DNA of 64,000 bases, taken from the NCBI GenBank assembly GCA_965214565.1, contig OZ243951.1:434001-498000 (forward strand), written 5' to 3'. The translations under genes and the position numbers were made by a program. This DNA is from VXYK01 sp965214565. GTDB lineage: Bacteria > Actinomycetota > Acidimicrobiia > Acidimicrobiales > Aldehydirespiratoraceae. Below are positions 43,701 through 53,500 of this stretch, in pieces. Under the pieces are notes generated by a model. It saw nothing but the letters and a program-made list of their open reading frames with translations, ran no database searches and was not told the DNA's origin. Numbering within the stretch: the first letter of the stretch is position 1; each line of letters starts with the position of its first letter.

Positions 43701-46700
43701 GCTTCACCCTCACCGCCTCCCCCGCGCCTGCGGACGACCTTAACGTGGTCGTCTCTGTCACAGGAGGGGAATTTGTGACGACGGGCTCGCGGACGGTCAC
43801 CATTCCCGCCACGGGCAGTGCCACCTTGACGGTTCACACAGACAACGACGACGTATTCAAGACCGACGGTGCCATCACCGCGTCGATCAACAACGGCAAC
43901 GGTTACGCCGTGTCCTCGACAATCTCGGTATCGGAGCGCACCGGTGCCGGCATTGCGACGGTCAACGTTGCCGACGATGACGGAGGAATCTGCACCGAAG
44001 CGCTAACGTCCGACGGCAACGTCTCAGGGACATGGGCCAATAATTGCAAATCCCTGAAGCGTGCGGAAGGCGTGGGCGCCAATGCCCGCTACTACATCTT
44101 CGAGTTGGAGCAGTCGAGCAAAGTCACCATCGACCTCACGTCATGGTCCAACACCTATTTGTTCCTGCGCTCAGGAAAGAACCCCCGAAGCGCTGCGGCC
44201 ATCCATGAGGACAACGGTGTCAGAGGAAACAGGAATCACTCCCGCATCAGCGAGACGCTCGCGGCAGGCTGGTACACCATCGAGGCGACCACCTTCGCGT
44301 ACGGCAGAACGGGCGACTTTTCGCTGACCATCAGCGGCTTGGCATCGCAACCAACTGAACCCGAGATCAGCATCGCGGCTGGCGGCGGTGTGACCGAGGG
44401 TGCTGCTGCGAGCTTCACGGTCACCGCGTCTCCCAAGCCTGCGGCTGATCTGGACGTGACGATCAGTGTGTCGCAGAGCGGTGACTACGGCGCGACGACG
44501 GGATCGAGGACAGTCACGATTCCGACGTCTGGTTCCAAAACCTTCACAGTCGCAACCACGAACGATTCGGCCGACGAGGCAGACGGTTCGGTTACTGTGG
44601 CGTTGTCCGCCGGTTCGGGCTACACGATCTCGGCAACGAAGAGCGCCGCGACGGTAGCCGTGTCTGATGATGATGTGCCCGAGATCAGTATCGCTGCGGG
44701 CAGCGGCGTTGCTGAGGGTGCTGCTGCGAGTTTCACACTGGCTGCGACGCCCAAACCTGCGGCTGATCTGGACGTGACGATCACGGTCTCTCAGAGCGGC
44801 GATTTCGGTGCGACGACGGGTTCGCTGACAGTGACGATCCCAGCAAGTGGATCCAAGGCTTTCACTATCGCAACGACGAACGACTCAGTTGATGAGGCGG
44901 ACGGCTCGGTTACTGCGACTCTCAACACGGGCATCGGCTACACGGTGTCTTCGGGGAGTGCGACAGCGACGGTTGCGGTTTCAGACGATGACGATGATGG
45001 TGGTGGGTGCGGTGTGGTGTTGCCGGATGATGCGGTGTCGGTGTCTGAGGTGGCTGCTTGGCGGGACGCTTTGTCAACTGCTGCTGCTGCGGGGATTAAG
45101 CGGTTCAATCGTGTGCTGGCTGCGCTTGGTGTTGATACTGGTGAGACGCCGATGACTGCTGCACAGGCTCAGGGTGTGGCTGATTGGTTGGGGAACACGC
45201 GTTGGGATCGCATTGCGCGCACTTTGGTGGCGGTGGAGCAGGCTCAGTGCGGCGACACCAAGGACGACCTGGATGAGCCGCAGATCAGCATTGCGGCTGG
45301 GGGTGGTGTGACGGAGGGTGCTGCTGCGAGCTTTACGGTGACTGCGTCGCCGACGCCTGCGGCTGATCTGGACGTGACGGTCACAGTTTCTCAGAGCGGG
45401 GATTTCGGTGCGACGACGGGTTCGAGGACGGTCACGATTCCGGTGTCTGGTTCGGAGACGTTCACAGTCGCAACCTCGAACGACACCGCCGACGAGGCGG
45501 ATGGTTCGGTGACTGCGACGGTGGCAAGCGGTACGGGCTACGCGGTTTCGGCGACGAAGAGCGCGGCGACGGTGTCGGTGTCTGATGATGACGATCCGTT
45601 GCCGGTTGTTAGTATTGTCGGTGGTTCTGCGGTGACTGAGGGCGCCAATGCGATCTATACGCTCACGGCCAGTCCCGCACCGGCGGCGCCTTTGACGGTG
45701 AATCTGACGGTGTCTCAGAGCGGCGATTTCTACGTGGGGACTGGTCCGACGACTGTTCAGATCGCGACGTCGGGAACCCACACGCTGAGCCTCGGCACCA
45801 GCAACGACAGCATCGACGAATCTGACGGTTCGGTTACCGCCACGATCAACACAGGCACGGGTTACACGGTGTCGTCCACGCAGAGCGCAGCAACGGTGGC
45901 GGTGTCTGATGATGACGACCCGCCGCCGCCTCCGCCTGTGCCTGCGGGTTGTGTTTCTGATGAGGTGTTGGGGTTGGCGCGTGACTATTTCGACCTGAAC
46001 CAACATCGCGCGCCGAGTTTTGGTCGTAACTGGCGTCGGGTGTTGGTGGCGTTCGGTGATGTGGTCGATGATCAGTTGACTGCGTTCACAGCGGCTGAGG
46101 CTCTTGAGGGTGAGCAGGTCTGGTTCGGGTGGAAGCCGTTCCGCGAAGCGTTGGAGTGCATCGAGGCAGCCCAGCAGCCGACGGATCCGCAGATCAGTAT
46201 CACCGCGGGCAGCGCCGTCACTGAGGGGACCGCGGCGTCGTTCACGCTCACCGCGTCACCGGCACCGACTGCTGCGTTGACCATTGACGTGACCGTCGCC
46301 CAAACAGGTGATTTCGGTGCGGCGACCGGAACACGGACTGTGACGATCCCCACCAGCGGCAGTTACACGTTGACTGTCTCCACGACTGGTGACAGCGTCG
46401 ATGAGGCTGACGGGTCAGTAACCGTGTCGGTCGATGCCGGTACTGGTTACACAGTGTCGTCTTCGGCTGGTTCGGCGGTGGTGGCGGTCGCGGATAATGA
46501 TGTGCCTGAGGTCAGTGTCACGGCAGGCAGCGGCGTGACTGAGGGTGGGGACGCGTCGTTCACGGTGACTGCGGCCCCGACGCCTTATGCGGCGTTGTCT
46601 GTTGATGTGACAGTTGCCCAGAGCGGAGATTTCGGTGTGTCGACCGGAACACGGACTGTGACGATCCCCACCAGCGGCAGTTACACGTTGGCTGTCTCTA

Positions 46701-49090
46701 CTGTTGGTGACAGCGTCGATGAGGCTGACGGGTCAGTAACCGTGTCGGTGAGCGGTGGCACGGGTTACACGGTGTCGTCTTCGGCTGGTTCGGTGTCGGT
46801 TGCTGTGTCTGATGATGATGACCCGCCTCTGACTGTTCCGGAGATCAGTGTGACTGCGGGCAGCGCCGTGACTGAGGGGGCTGCGGCGTCGTTCACGTTC
46901 ACAGCCAACCCCACACCGGTGTCAGCGCTGTCGGTCAGCGTGACCGTCGCCCAAAGCGGCAACTACGGGGCTAGCACCGGTGTGCGAACAGTCACGATCC
47001 CGACGACTGGCAGCTACACGTTGACTGTTGCCACGACCAACGACTCAACCGACGAAGCAGACGGGTCAGTCACCGCCACAATCAGCACAGGCACCGGCTA
47101 CACCGTGTCGTCGAGCAACAGCAGCGCAACCGTGGCGGTGTCTGATGACGACGACCCGCCTCCTCCGCCGCCTGTGCCTGCGGGTTGTGTTTCTGATGAG
47201 GTGTTGGAGTCGGCGCGGGATTATTACGAGTTGCACCAACATCGCGCGCCTGGTTTTGGCCGTAACTGGCGTCGTGTGTTGGTGGCGTTTGGTGACGTGG
47301 TCGATGAACAGTTGACTGCGATGACCGCGGCTGAGGCTCTTGAGGGTGAACAGCGATGGTTCGGATGGAAGCCGTTCCGCGAAGCGTTGGAATGCATCGA
47401 AGCAGCCCAGCAGCCGACGGATCCGCAGATCAGTATCACCGCGGGCAGCGCCGTCACTGAGGGGACCGCAGCGTCGTTCACTATCACAGCGTCACCGGCA
47501 CCGGCGGCGAACCTGGATGTAACGGTGACCGTCTCCCAAAGCGGCGATTACGGTGTCACGACCGGGGCACGCACCGTGACGATCCCCACAACAGGCAGCT
47601 ACACGCTGACGGTGGACACCACCGGTGACACAACCGACGAAACCGACGGGTCGGTAACAGTGTCGATCGACGGCGGCACCGGCTACACAGTGTCGTCGAG
47701 CGACAGCAGCGCCACGGTTGCTGTAGCCGACGACGACGACCCGCCACCGCCGCCACCGCCACCACCGGCTGATCCTGAGATCAGCATTGCTGCGGGCAAC
47801 GCCGTCACCGAAGGCGGCGCCGCGTCGTTCACGATCACAGCCAACCCCGTGCCGGCGACAGCGCTGTCGGTCAGCGTCACTGTCACCCAAACAGGTGATT
47901 TTGGTGTCACGACCGGTGCACGCACCGTGATTATCCCCACAACGGGCAGCTACACGTTGACTGTCTCCACGACTGGTGACAGCGTCGATGAGCCCGACGG
48001 GTCGGTGACCGTGTCGATCGACAACGGCACTGGTTACGCAGTGTCGTCGAGCAACAGCAGCGCCACCGTTGCGGTGGCTGATGATGATGTGCCGCAGGTC
48101 AGCGTCTCTGCGGGCAGCAGTGTCACAGAAGGCGCTGCGGCGTCGTTCACGCTCACAGCCAACCCGGTACCTGCGGCGGGTCTTGATGTCAACGTCACGA
48201 TCACCCAGAGCGGCGACTACGGTGCGGCCACCGGTGCGCGGACAGTCACGATCCCGACGACTGGCACCGCGACGTTCACCGTCACAACCACCAACGACAC
48301 CACAGACGAAACAGACGGGTCTGTCACCGCCACGATCGACACAGGCAACAGCTACACGGTGTCATCCACACAGGGTGCGGCGACGGTGGCGGTGTCTGAT
48401 GATGACGACCCGGCTCCGTCGAACACGCCGGTCATCAGCATCGTCGCCGGCTCGGCGGTGACAGAAGGCGCCAACGCGACCTACACGATCACAGCCAGCC
48501 CCGCACCAACAACACCCCTGACGGTCAACCTGAGCGTCTCCCAAAGCGGCAACTACTATCTGTCGCCCGGCCCGGCAACCATCGAGATCGCAACATCGGG
48601 CACCCACACCCTGAGCCTCGGCACCAGAGACGACAACACCGACGAAGCTGACGGGTCGCTGACCGTCACACTGACCACCGGAACCGGCTACACAGTGTCA
48701 ACCACACAAAACACGGCGACAGTGAACGTTGCTGATGATGACCTACCGTCGCCAGGCCCGCCGACAGTAACCGTAACCGACGCGACCGCTGTTGAAGGCC
48801 AGGACTTGACGTTCGTGGTGACACTGTCGAAACCGAACCCTGAGCCGATCACGTTCCGTTACGGCGGGTACGGACGCACCGCGACGATGTGGCAGGACTT
48901 CCAGATCGAATACAACGCGGTGCACACGCTTGCTGCAGGCGAAACCGAAGTCAACATCGTTGTGCCGGTCATCGACGACAACACCCCAGAAAACACCGAA
49001 ACGCTACGCATCTACGTGTACGCCACCAGCGGAATCGTCATCCGCGACGGGTTCCTCTACGCCACAGGCACCATCACCGACAACGACTAA
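40733..49090 (+). CDS. Giant secreted subtilisin-like protease with Calx-beta-like repeats (copy I)
   Basis: 2785 residues from GTG 40733; alignment with copy II favours GTG 40742. The signal peptide is RLFVTLLACLGLVATLTTGALAQ. The S8 protease domain (~190-580) keeps the triad: Asp210 in IGVIDAPSG, His262 in NDHGT, Ser543 in HGTSAAAPHVGG, and oxyanion Asn347 in NAAGN. Three PPC-like domains follow (~604-728, 841-966, 1087-1203), alternating with two Calx-beta-like repeats. Then come eleven more Calx-beta-like units ending in acidic DDD and three helical modules bounded by Cys. The last domain is a more canonical Calx-beta (AVEGQDLTFVVTLSKPNPEP). No LPXTG, S-layer or membrane anchor is visible, so it is probably released or held by unknown means. 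It is duplicated at 50509. Confidence 0.85.
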   Translation: MNVVVRVTRSLGRLFVTLLACLGLVATLTTGALAQDGDGFDLGEGLAPPALPGQGGLTYPNLGSALSGLADDPLGLQYGADFLWGGGSGDGGSGNGVAASPFQPGDTWSHTASMLALSIIVDGDVGRVVDLINASGGDVRNVLGSYIEAYVPPSALARLARTPGVSWAREMPRPMQARGTVTSGGVAQHLAGAWHDAGIKGQGVKIGVIDAPSGATAKDGFTGAPALLGTDLPSAVTARCYTDTGKHTSNIADCSAAGGNDHGTIVAETVMDVAPEASLYIANPPSWGDLRSTAEWMHAQGVQVIVYSILWAFHGPPNGTSPYTYGPLNTVKWAADNGIVWVNAAGNQHKGTWYGPFTDADTDTVHEWRPGTEDQYLDLQPGESARVYIRWDDTWGGADDDLALMVVSKPGQPDEKVIATSNDPQTGDTLHTPREKVTIPTNKGSQEITVALRVKSMDGSKPSWIQLVTWGGTLGTHSDGYSIQSPADSPHPGMLAVGAGSPVGVYNYSSRGPTPDGRVKPDIVGAAGTLTATRGDRYFHGTSAAAPHVGGLAALVVQQNPTFAPTEVTGYLKTHALRHDPWQKATWPNNTEGYGSAQLPSPSCAEDLNGDLNGSRTTSGTWTSRYAEGLKNDCASAVDSAKRSRYYNIRVLQESTVSIDLSSSVDSYLNLRSGYNAQQGAALHSDDNTGTGNNARISATLAAGTYTIEATTAANYRSGAFSLAVSGLAATPEVSLSGGDDITEGSNVRFTLTASPIPSSPLPVKVQVSVKGDYGVTPSTRTINIPTSTGSTDLVLTTSNDAVAEVNGAITATLVKGAGYDVSSSESVATVGVNDNDNYSCHDIVTGDGSIDSALVTNCKQSFYSEDSKRYGRFYSFEIAQDSGVVIEMESTELNPYLMLRQGKDARAGTPLYFNDNAGESQNPPGTALYLNARIAEGLSAGWYTIEASSLDHEETGTFKMQIRGLSPQTSVPVISITDGTDITEGEDASFTLTASPAPADDLNVVVSVTGGEFVTTGSRTVTIPATGSATLTVHTDNDDVFKTDGAITASINNGNGYAVSSTISVSERTGAGIATVNVADDDGGICTEALTSDGNVSGTWANNCKSLKRAEGVGANARYYIFELEQSSKVTIDLTSWSNTYLFLRSGKNPRSAAAIHEDNGVRGNRNHSRISETLAAGWYTIEATTFAYGRTGDFSLTISGLASQPTEPEISIAAGGGVTEGAAASFTVTASPKPAADLDVTISVSQSGDYGATTGSRTVTIPTSGSKTFTVATTNDSADEADGSVTVALSAGSGYTISATKSAATVAVSDDDVPEISIAAGSGVAEGAAASFTLAATPKPAADLDVTITVSQSGDFGATTGSLTVTIPASGSKAFTIATTNDSVDEADGSVTATLNTGIGYTVSSGSATATVAVSDDDDDGGGCGVVLPDDAVSVSEVAAWRDALSTAAAAGIKRFNRVLAALGVDTGETPMTAAQAQGVADWLGNTRWDRIARTLVAVEQAQCGDTKDDLDEPQISIAAGGGVTEGAAASFTVTASPTPAADLDVTVTVSQSGDFGATTGSRTVTIPVSGSETFTVATSNDTADEADGSVTATVASGTGYAVSATKSAATVSVSDDDDPLPVVSIVGGSAVTEGANAIYTLTASPAPAAPLTVNLTVSQSGDFYVGTGPTTVQIATSGTHTLSLGTSNDSIDESDGSVTATINTGTGYTVSSTQSAATVAVSDDDDPPPPPPVPAGCVSDEVLGLARDYFDLNQHRAPSFGRNWRRVLVAFGDVVDDQLTAFTAAEALEGEQVWFGWKPFREALECIEAAQQPTDPQISITAGSAVTEGTAASFTLTASPAPTAALTIDVTVAQTGDFGAATGTRTVTIPTSGSYTLTVSTTGDSVDEADGSVTVSVDAGTGYTVSSSAGSAVVAVADNDVPEVSVTAGSGVTEGGDASFTVTAAPTPYAALSVDVTVAQSGDFGVSTGTRTVTIPTSGSYTLAVSTVGDSVDEADGSVTVSVSGGTGYTVSSSAGSVSVAVSDDDDPPLTVPEISVTAGSAVTEGAAASFTFTANPTPVSALSVSVTVAQSGNYGASTGVRTVTIPTTGSYTLTVATTNDSTDEADGSVTATISTGTGYTVSSSNSSATVAVSDDDDPPPPPPVPAGCVSDEVLESARDYYELHQHRAPGFGRNWRRVLVAFGDVVDEQLTAMTAAEALEGEQRWFGWKPFREALECIEAAQQPTDPQISITAGSAVTEGTAASFTITASPAPAANLDVTVTVSQSGDYGVTTGARTVTIPTTGSYTLTVDTTGDTTDETDGSVTVSIDGGTGYTVSSSDSSATVAVADDDDPPPPPPPPPADPEISIAAGNAVTEGGAASFTITANPVPATALSVSVTVTQTGDFGVTTGARTVIIPTTGSYTLTVSTTGDSVDEPDGSVTVSIDNGTGYAVSSSNSSATVAVADDDVPQVSVSAGSSVTEGAAASFTLTANPVPAAGLDVNVTITQSGDYGAATGARTVTIPTTGTATFTVTTTNDTTDETDGSVTATIDTGNSYTVSSTQGAATVAVSDDDDPAPSNTPVISIVAGSAVTEGANATYTITASPAPTTPLTVNLSVSQSGNYYLSPGPATIEIATSGTHTLSLGTRDDNTDEADGSLTVTLTTGTGYTVSTTQNTATVNVADDDLPSPGPPTVTVTDATAVEGQDLTFVVTLSKPNPEPITFRYGGYGRTATMWQDFQIEYNAVHTLAAGETEVNIVVPVIDDNTPENTETLRIYVYATSGIVIRDGFLYATGTITDND
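45008..45255 (+). repeat. Helical Cys-bounded module, variant A (copy I only)
   Basis: About 82 residues from CGVVLPDDAVSVSEVAAWRD to VEQAQC, between two Calx-beta-like units. RFNRVLAALG, PMTAAQAQGVADW and RWDRIARTLVAVEQ align with the B-type module although overall identity is low. It opens and closes with a Cys, as do the other copies. It has no counterpart in copy II. Confidence 0.65.
45950..46182 (+). repeat. Helical Cys-bounded module B1
   Basis: About 77 residues, CVSDEVLGLARDYFDL through GRNWRRVLVAFGDVVDD and TAAEALEGEQ to FREALECIEAAQQ. Preceded by a Pro-rich linker (DDPPPPPPVPAG). The two Cys stand at the ends and could form a disulfide in the secreted protein. Confidence 0.7.
47186..47418 (+). 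repeat. Helical Cys-bounded module B2
   Basis: Same module as at 45950, here with ARDYYELHQHRAPGFGRNW and LTAMTAAEALEGEQRW. The DNA from about 47381 into the next repeat is nearly identical to 46141 onward, so the module and the following repeat were copied together. Confidence 0.7.
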
Positions 49091-49191
49091 CCAACCCCTA
49101 GAATGCTGACGAATACTGCGACAACCGCTGTATTGTGATACCGAGCCACCACTCCCGAGAGCCCGGGCCGAACCCTTGCCATGTCATACGC

Positions 49192-49197
49192 TATGCT
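49192..49197 (+). promoter_or_regulatory. -10 hexamer for a leaderless start (antitoxin gene)
   Basis: TATGCT, then ATTCGC, then ATG 49204. The nearby CATACGCTATGCTATTCGCATG region is rich in short inverted pieces and may also be an antitoxin operator. Confidence 0.55.
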
Positions 49198-49203
49198 ATT
49201 CGC

Positions 49204-49461
49204 ATGACACAATTGGTGACACGCATAGATGACGAACTGCTGTCACATTTGGATGCAATGGTTGAGTGCGGGGAGGTCGGTTCCCGATCCGAAGCAGTGC
49301 GCACTGCGCTTGAGCAGATGTTCGAAGAACGCCGAAGGCGATTGGTAGCGGAGGCCACTATTGATGCCTACCGGCGCATGCCCCAGACCGAGGACGAGTT
49401 GCGCTGGGCCGATGCGGGCGCAAGAGAGATGATCGCAGAAGAGCCTTGGGAGCGCTGGTGA
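49204..49461 (+). CDS. Ribbon-helix-helix antitoxin
   Basis: 85 residues: VTRIDDELLSHLDAMVECG and SRSEAVRTALEQMF give a ribbon-helix-helix DNA-binding N-terminus. The C-terminal tail with EEPWERW is the toxin-binding part typical of MazE-like antitoxins of MazF toxins. Its stop overlaps the toxin start (GTGA). It probably represses its own promoter. It has no counterpart behind copy II of the giant protease. Confidence 0.85.
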   Translation: MTQLVTRIDDELLSHLDAMVECGEVGSRSEAVRTALEQMFEERRRRLVAEATIDAYRRMPQTEDELRWADAGAREMIAEEPWERW

Positions 49462-49766
49462 CTCCGTCGCAATGCGAAATCTGGTGGGCGGAGAGCGAGG
49501 ACAAGACTCGACCGGTGCTTGTGATAACCCGCAACGAGGCCATTGGGGTGCTTGACGCGATCATGGTCGCCCCGATAACCAGAACAGTCCGTGAAATCTC
49601 CACCGAAGTCTCGCTGAGTGCCGACGACGGATTGACGCAACCCTGTGCGGCAAACTTCGACAACCTGCAGCTGATTCGCAAGTCGCATCTCATCAATCGT
49701 GTCAGTGCCATACCCCACCGCCGTCACGAAGTCTGCAAAGCCCTCGAAGCAGTGGCCGGCTGCTGA
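49458..49766 (+). CDS. mazF: MazF/PemK-like mRNA interferase toxin
   Basis: From GTG 49458, coupled to the antitoxin, the protein has 102 residues. CEIWWAESEDKTRPVLVITRNEAI is the family N-terminus (small beta-barrel RNase); VAPITRTVREISTEVSL and SHLINRVSAIP are the later conserved strands. Toxins of this family cut mRNA at short sequences. The last 13 codons with stop, beginning at 49728, reappear as a scar at 59194-59232. Confidence 0.88.
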   Translation: MTPSQCEIWWAESEDKTRPVLVITRNEAIGVLDAIMVAPITRTVREISTEVSLSADDGLTQPCAANFDNLQLIRKSHLINRVSAIPHRRHEVCKALEAVAGC

Positions 49767-49843
49767 GAGCGGCGGCGGGAAGTGGGGGCTGCGTGACCTG
49801 CCCGCAAGGGGAATCGACATGGACACACTGGAGTCTGTTTGCC

Positions 49844-50029
49844 TAGGGTCGGCGTATGGCAGAAACGAAGCGGCTCGCCTCGAAGCGGGCGATCATCACC
49901 GGGGCAAGTCGAGGGATCGGGGCTGGCGCGGCACAACGTATCGCGGCCGAGGGCGCTGCGTGTTGGAATCGATCCGGATCGCCCAGCGCTCGATCATGCT
50001 GCGAGCCGTGCTCGAACCTGTGGTCATAG
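49844..50029 (+). pseudogene. SDR 5' fragment fused to P450 sequence (duplication junction)
   Basis: From the promoter-like TAGGGT (49844-49849) through ATG 49856 to about 49953 the sequence is the same as the start of the SDR gene at 59322. There the P450 sequence begins in another frame. The resulting frame ends after 57 codons at 50029. Only ~33 SDR residues, with the TGASRGIG motif, remain, so no enzyme can be made. Confidence 0.88.
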
Positions 50030-50423
50030 ATGACGGTTCCGTCCTGTACAGCGTGTCTGCGGGGGCGACGCTGGCGACCTTCCTGCCGCTGACCAACCTG
50101 GTCGGCGCACCGGGACTCGACCGTTACGACCCCGACCGCTGGCGGGGACGCCAGTTCGTCTCGCCGGAGGGGCTGCCCGAAGAGACGATCACCACCTTCG
50201 GCCACGGCCCGCACACCTGCCCCGCCCGGCCGTTCTCGACGACCGCCATCGTCCGCGTCATCGAGCGCCTGTTCCGGGCCTTCGACCTTGAGCGCCGCTT
50301 TGAAGACGCCCGGCCCCTGCCCGGCCAGATCGGAGGCGTCGCCCGCGCCGACGGCCCCTGCAACGTAATGGTGACCCCCCGCTCGGGTGCCTAAAATCGG
50401 GGTACGTACGAGTTGAAAGACCT
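49953..50423 (+). pseudogene. P450 3' fragment, second copy of the duplicated end
   Basis: This is the last 442 bp of the P450 gene plus 29 bp beyond its stop, 5 differences from 40052-40522. It has the heme loop but lacks the first two thirds of the enzyme and a start. Four of five differences are silent third-position changes. It ends just before the 5' region of the second giant gene. Confidence 0.9.
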
Positions 50424-50508
50424 AGTCAGGGACTGGTCTCGACATGCCGAAAATATCGTCGCTAGCATACAAACTTGTGACCCATAGGGAAGGTGCTAGG
50501 ACAACGTT

Positions 50509-53500
50509 GTGGCCCAGGTAGCCAGCAGTCTGGGTCGGTTGTTTGTGACGCTGCTGGTTTGTGTTGGTCTTGTGGCGACGCTTACCACCGGGGCATTGGC
50601 CCAAGACGGCGATGGTTTCGATCTTGGTGAGGGTCTTGCACCGCCGGAGCTGCCTGTGCAAGGCGGCCTCACCTATCCCAATCTCGGCTCGGCCCTCAGC
50701 GGCCTCGCCGACGATCCTTTTAGCGCGCAATACGGCGCCGACTTCCTTTGGGGCGGAGACTCGGGCGGCGGAGGCTCGGCCGACGGTGTCGCTGCCTCGC
50801 CATTGCAGCCGGGCGACAGCGGGAATCACACCGCCTCGATGCTGGCGCTGTCGATCATCGTCGACGGCGACGTCGGGCGCGTTGTCGATGTGATCAACGC
50901 CAGCGGCGGAGATGTTCGCAACGTGCTTGGCAGCTACATCGAGGCCTATGTGCCGCCGACCGCGCTGGCCCGGTTGGCGCGGACGCCCGGGGTGAGCTGG
51001 GCGCGAGAGCTGGCGCGGCCGTTGCAGGCCAGAGGCACGGTCACCAGCGGCGGTGTCGCGTGGCACCTCGCTAGCGCCTGGCACGACGCCGGGATCAAGG
51101 GCCAAGGCGTCAAGATCGGTGTGATCGACTTGCCAAGCGGGTCCACGACTAGGGATGGTTTCACCGGTGCGCCTGCACTGTTGGGCACCGATCTGCCGAG
51201 TGCCGTCACAGCCCGGTGTTACACCGATCTGGGCAAACACACGAGCGACATTGCTGACTGCTCTGCCGCGGGCGGTTCGACTCACGGCACCATCGTGGCC
51301 GAGACGGTGATGGATGTGGCCCCTGAGGCCAGCCTGTACATCGCCAATCCGTCTTCGCGGGGTGATCTTCGCAGTACGGCGGAGTGGATGCACCGCGAGG
51401 GCGTCGGGGTCATCGTCTACTCAGTCATTTGGCAGTTCCACGGCCCGCCCGATGGCACCAGCCCATACGCCTACGGCCCGCTCAACACGGTGAAGTGGGC
51501 GGCTGACAACGGCATCGTGTGGGTGAACGCAGCTGGGAACTGGCATCGAGACACTTGGTACGGCCCGTTCGCGGATGCCGACAAAGACAACATTCACGAG
51601 TGGAGGACCGGTGTCGAAGATCAGTACCTGACCTTGAAGCCGTTCGAGCGCGCGCGTGTGTTCATGCGCTGGGACGACACATGGGGTGGTGCCGACGACG
51701 ACCTTGCTTTGATGGTGGTGAGCAAGCCCGGCTCTCCCGATGAGTCTGTCTTTGCGACGGCGAACGACTCGCAGACCGGAGGCGCCCATCACGATCCCTT
51801 CGAGTGGGTCACCGTCATCAACAGAGGATGGCAATCTCGCACCGTTGCTTTGAGGGTCAAGTCGATGGACGGGTCCAAGCCCAGCTGGATTCAGTTGGTC
51901 ACTTGGGGTGGCGTCCTCGGGACGCAATCAGACGGTTACAGCGTTCAGTCTCCTGCGGACAGCCCGCATCCCGGCATGCTGGCCGCGGGGGCCGGCAGCC
52001 CGGTGGGGGTTTACAACTACAGCAGCCGCGGGCCGACTCCCGACGGACGTATCAAGCCCGACATTGTCGGCGCGGCCGGGATGGGGACCGTCACACGCGG
52101 CCGGTTCCAGGGCACCAGCGCGGCTGCCCCCCATGTCGGCGGCCTGGCCGCGCTCGTTGTCCAGCAGAATCCCGGCTTTGCCCCAGCAGATGTCACCGGT
52201 TACCTCAAGACGCACGCCAAGCCGAACGGCGACGTCGTGCCGAACAACACTTGGGGGCACGGCTTCGCGCAGCTGCCCTCACCGAGTTGCGCTCAGGACC
52301 TCAACGGTTCGGGAACCACACCGGGCAGCTGGACCAATGACTGCGTCGCAGCTGTCGACTCCGCCAAGAGCGGCCGTTACTACAACATCAGGGTTTTGCA
52401 GGAATCGGCGGTGACGATCGACCTGTCGTCGAGCGTCGATTCGTATCTCCGCCTGCGCAATGGCTACAACGCCCAACAGGGCGCTGCGCTGCACAGCGAC
52501 GACAACGGCGGCACCGGTAACAACGCCCGGATCAGCGCCACGCTCGCGGCGGGTACCTACACGATCGAAGCGACCACGGCCGCCGACTCGCAGACCGGTG
52601 CGTTCTCGCTTTCTGTCAGCGGCTTGGCGGCGGTGCCTGAGGTCAGTCTCAGCGGCGGCGCCGAGGTCACCGAGGGTTCCAACGTTACCTTCACGGTGAC
52701 TGCCAGCCCGATACCGAGTTCGCCGCTGCCCGTCAAGGTGCAGGTGACGACGACGGGCGACTACGGCGTGACACCCAGCACGCGCACCATCAACATCCCC
52801 ACCAGCACCGGCAGCACCGATCTCGTCCTGTCCACCGCGAACGACAACGTCCCCGAGGTGAACGGCGGCATCACCGCGACGCTCGTCAAAGGCACTGACT
52901 ATGACGTGTCGTCCAGCGCGTCGGCAGCCACTGTCGGCGTGAACGACAACGACAACTTCAGCTGCCATGACATCGTGGCCGCCGACGGCTCTGTCGACGG
53001 CACGTTGGTCACGAACTGCAAGCAGAGCTTCTACTCAGAAGACAGCAAGCGGTACGCCCGCTTCTACTCCTTCGAGATTGCCCAACAAAGCGGTGTCGTC
53101 ATCGAGATGGAGTCGACGGAGCTGAATCCCTACCTCATGCTGCGTCTCGGCAAGGACGCGCGGTCGGGGACGCCCTTGCATTTCAATGACAACGCGGGAG
53201 AATCACAGAACCCGCCCGGCGCAGCCCTCTACTTGAACGCCCGCATCGCCGAAGGGCTCAGCGCTGGCTGGTACACGATCGAGGCAACTTCGCTCGATCA
53301 TGAGAAGACCGGCGCTTTCAAGATGCAGATCCGGGGTTTGAGCCCGCAGACCTCGGTGCCGGTGATCAGCATCGCCGGCGACGACGACATCACTGAGGGC
53401 GAAGACGCCAGCTTCACTCTCACTGCCTCCCCCGCGCCTGCGTCTGACCTCGATGTCACTGTTGCGGTCACGCAAGACGGGGATTTCGCCACGACCGGCT

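Larger units (their letters stand above)
42928..48741 (+). repeat. Array of 13 Calx-beta-like repeats in copy I
   Basis: Thirteen units of about 90-105 residues share the start S-[IVL]-x-x-G-x-x-[VI]-[TA]-E-G, then SFT.TASP.P, a QSGD or similar core, RTVTIP, EADGSVT and a closing GTGYTVSS.SATVAV.DDD. Units 1 and 2 lie between PPC domains (42928 and 43640 onward); units 3-13 run from 44360. The acidic closings suggest calcium binding, as in Calx-beta domains. Several neighbouring units are nearly identical in DNA, e.g. 46141-46240 and 47381-47480. Confidence 0.8.

Noticed and set aside
49699..50394. A continuous frame of 231 codons across the duplication junction as a chimeric protein
   Set aside because: Its first part is out of frame with both the toxin and the SDR; only the end matches the P450. 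It is better read as two gene fragments.
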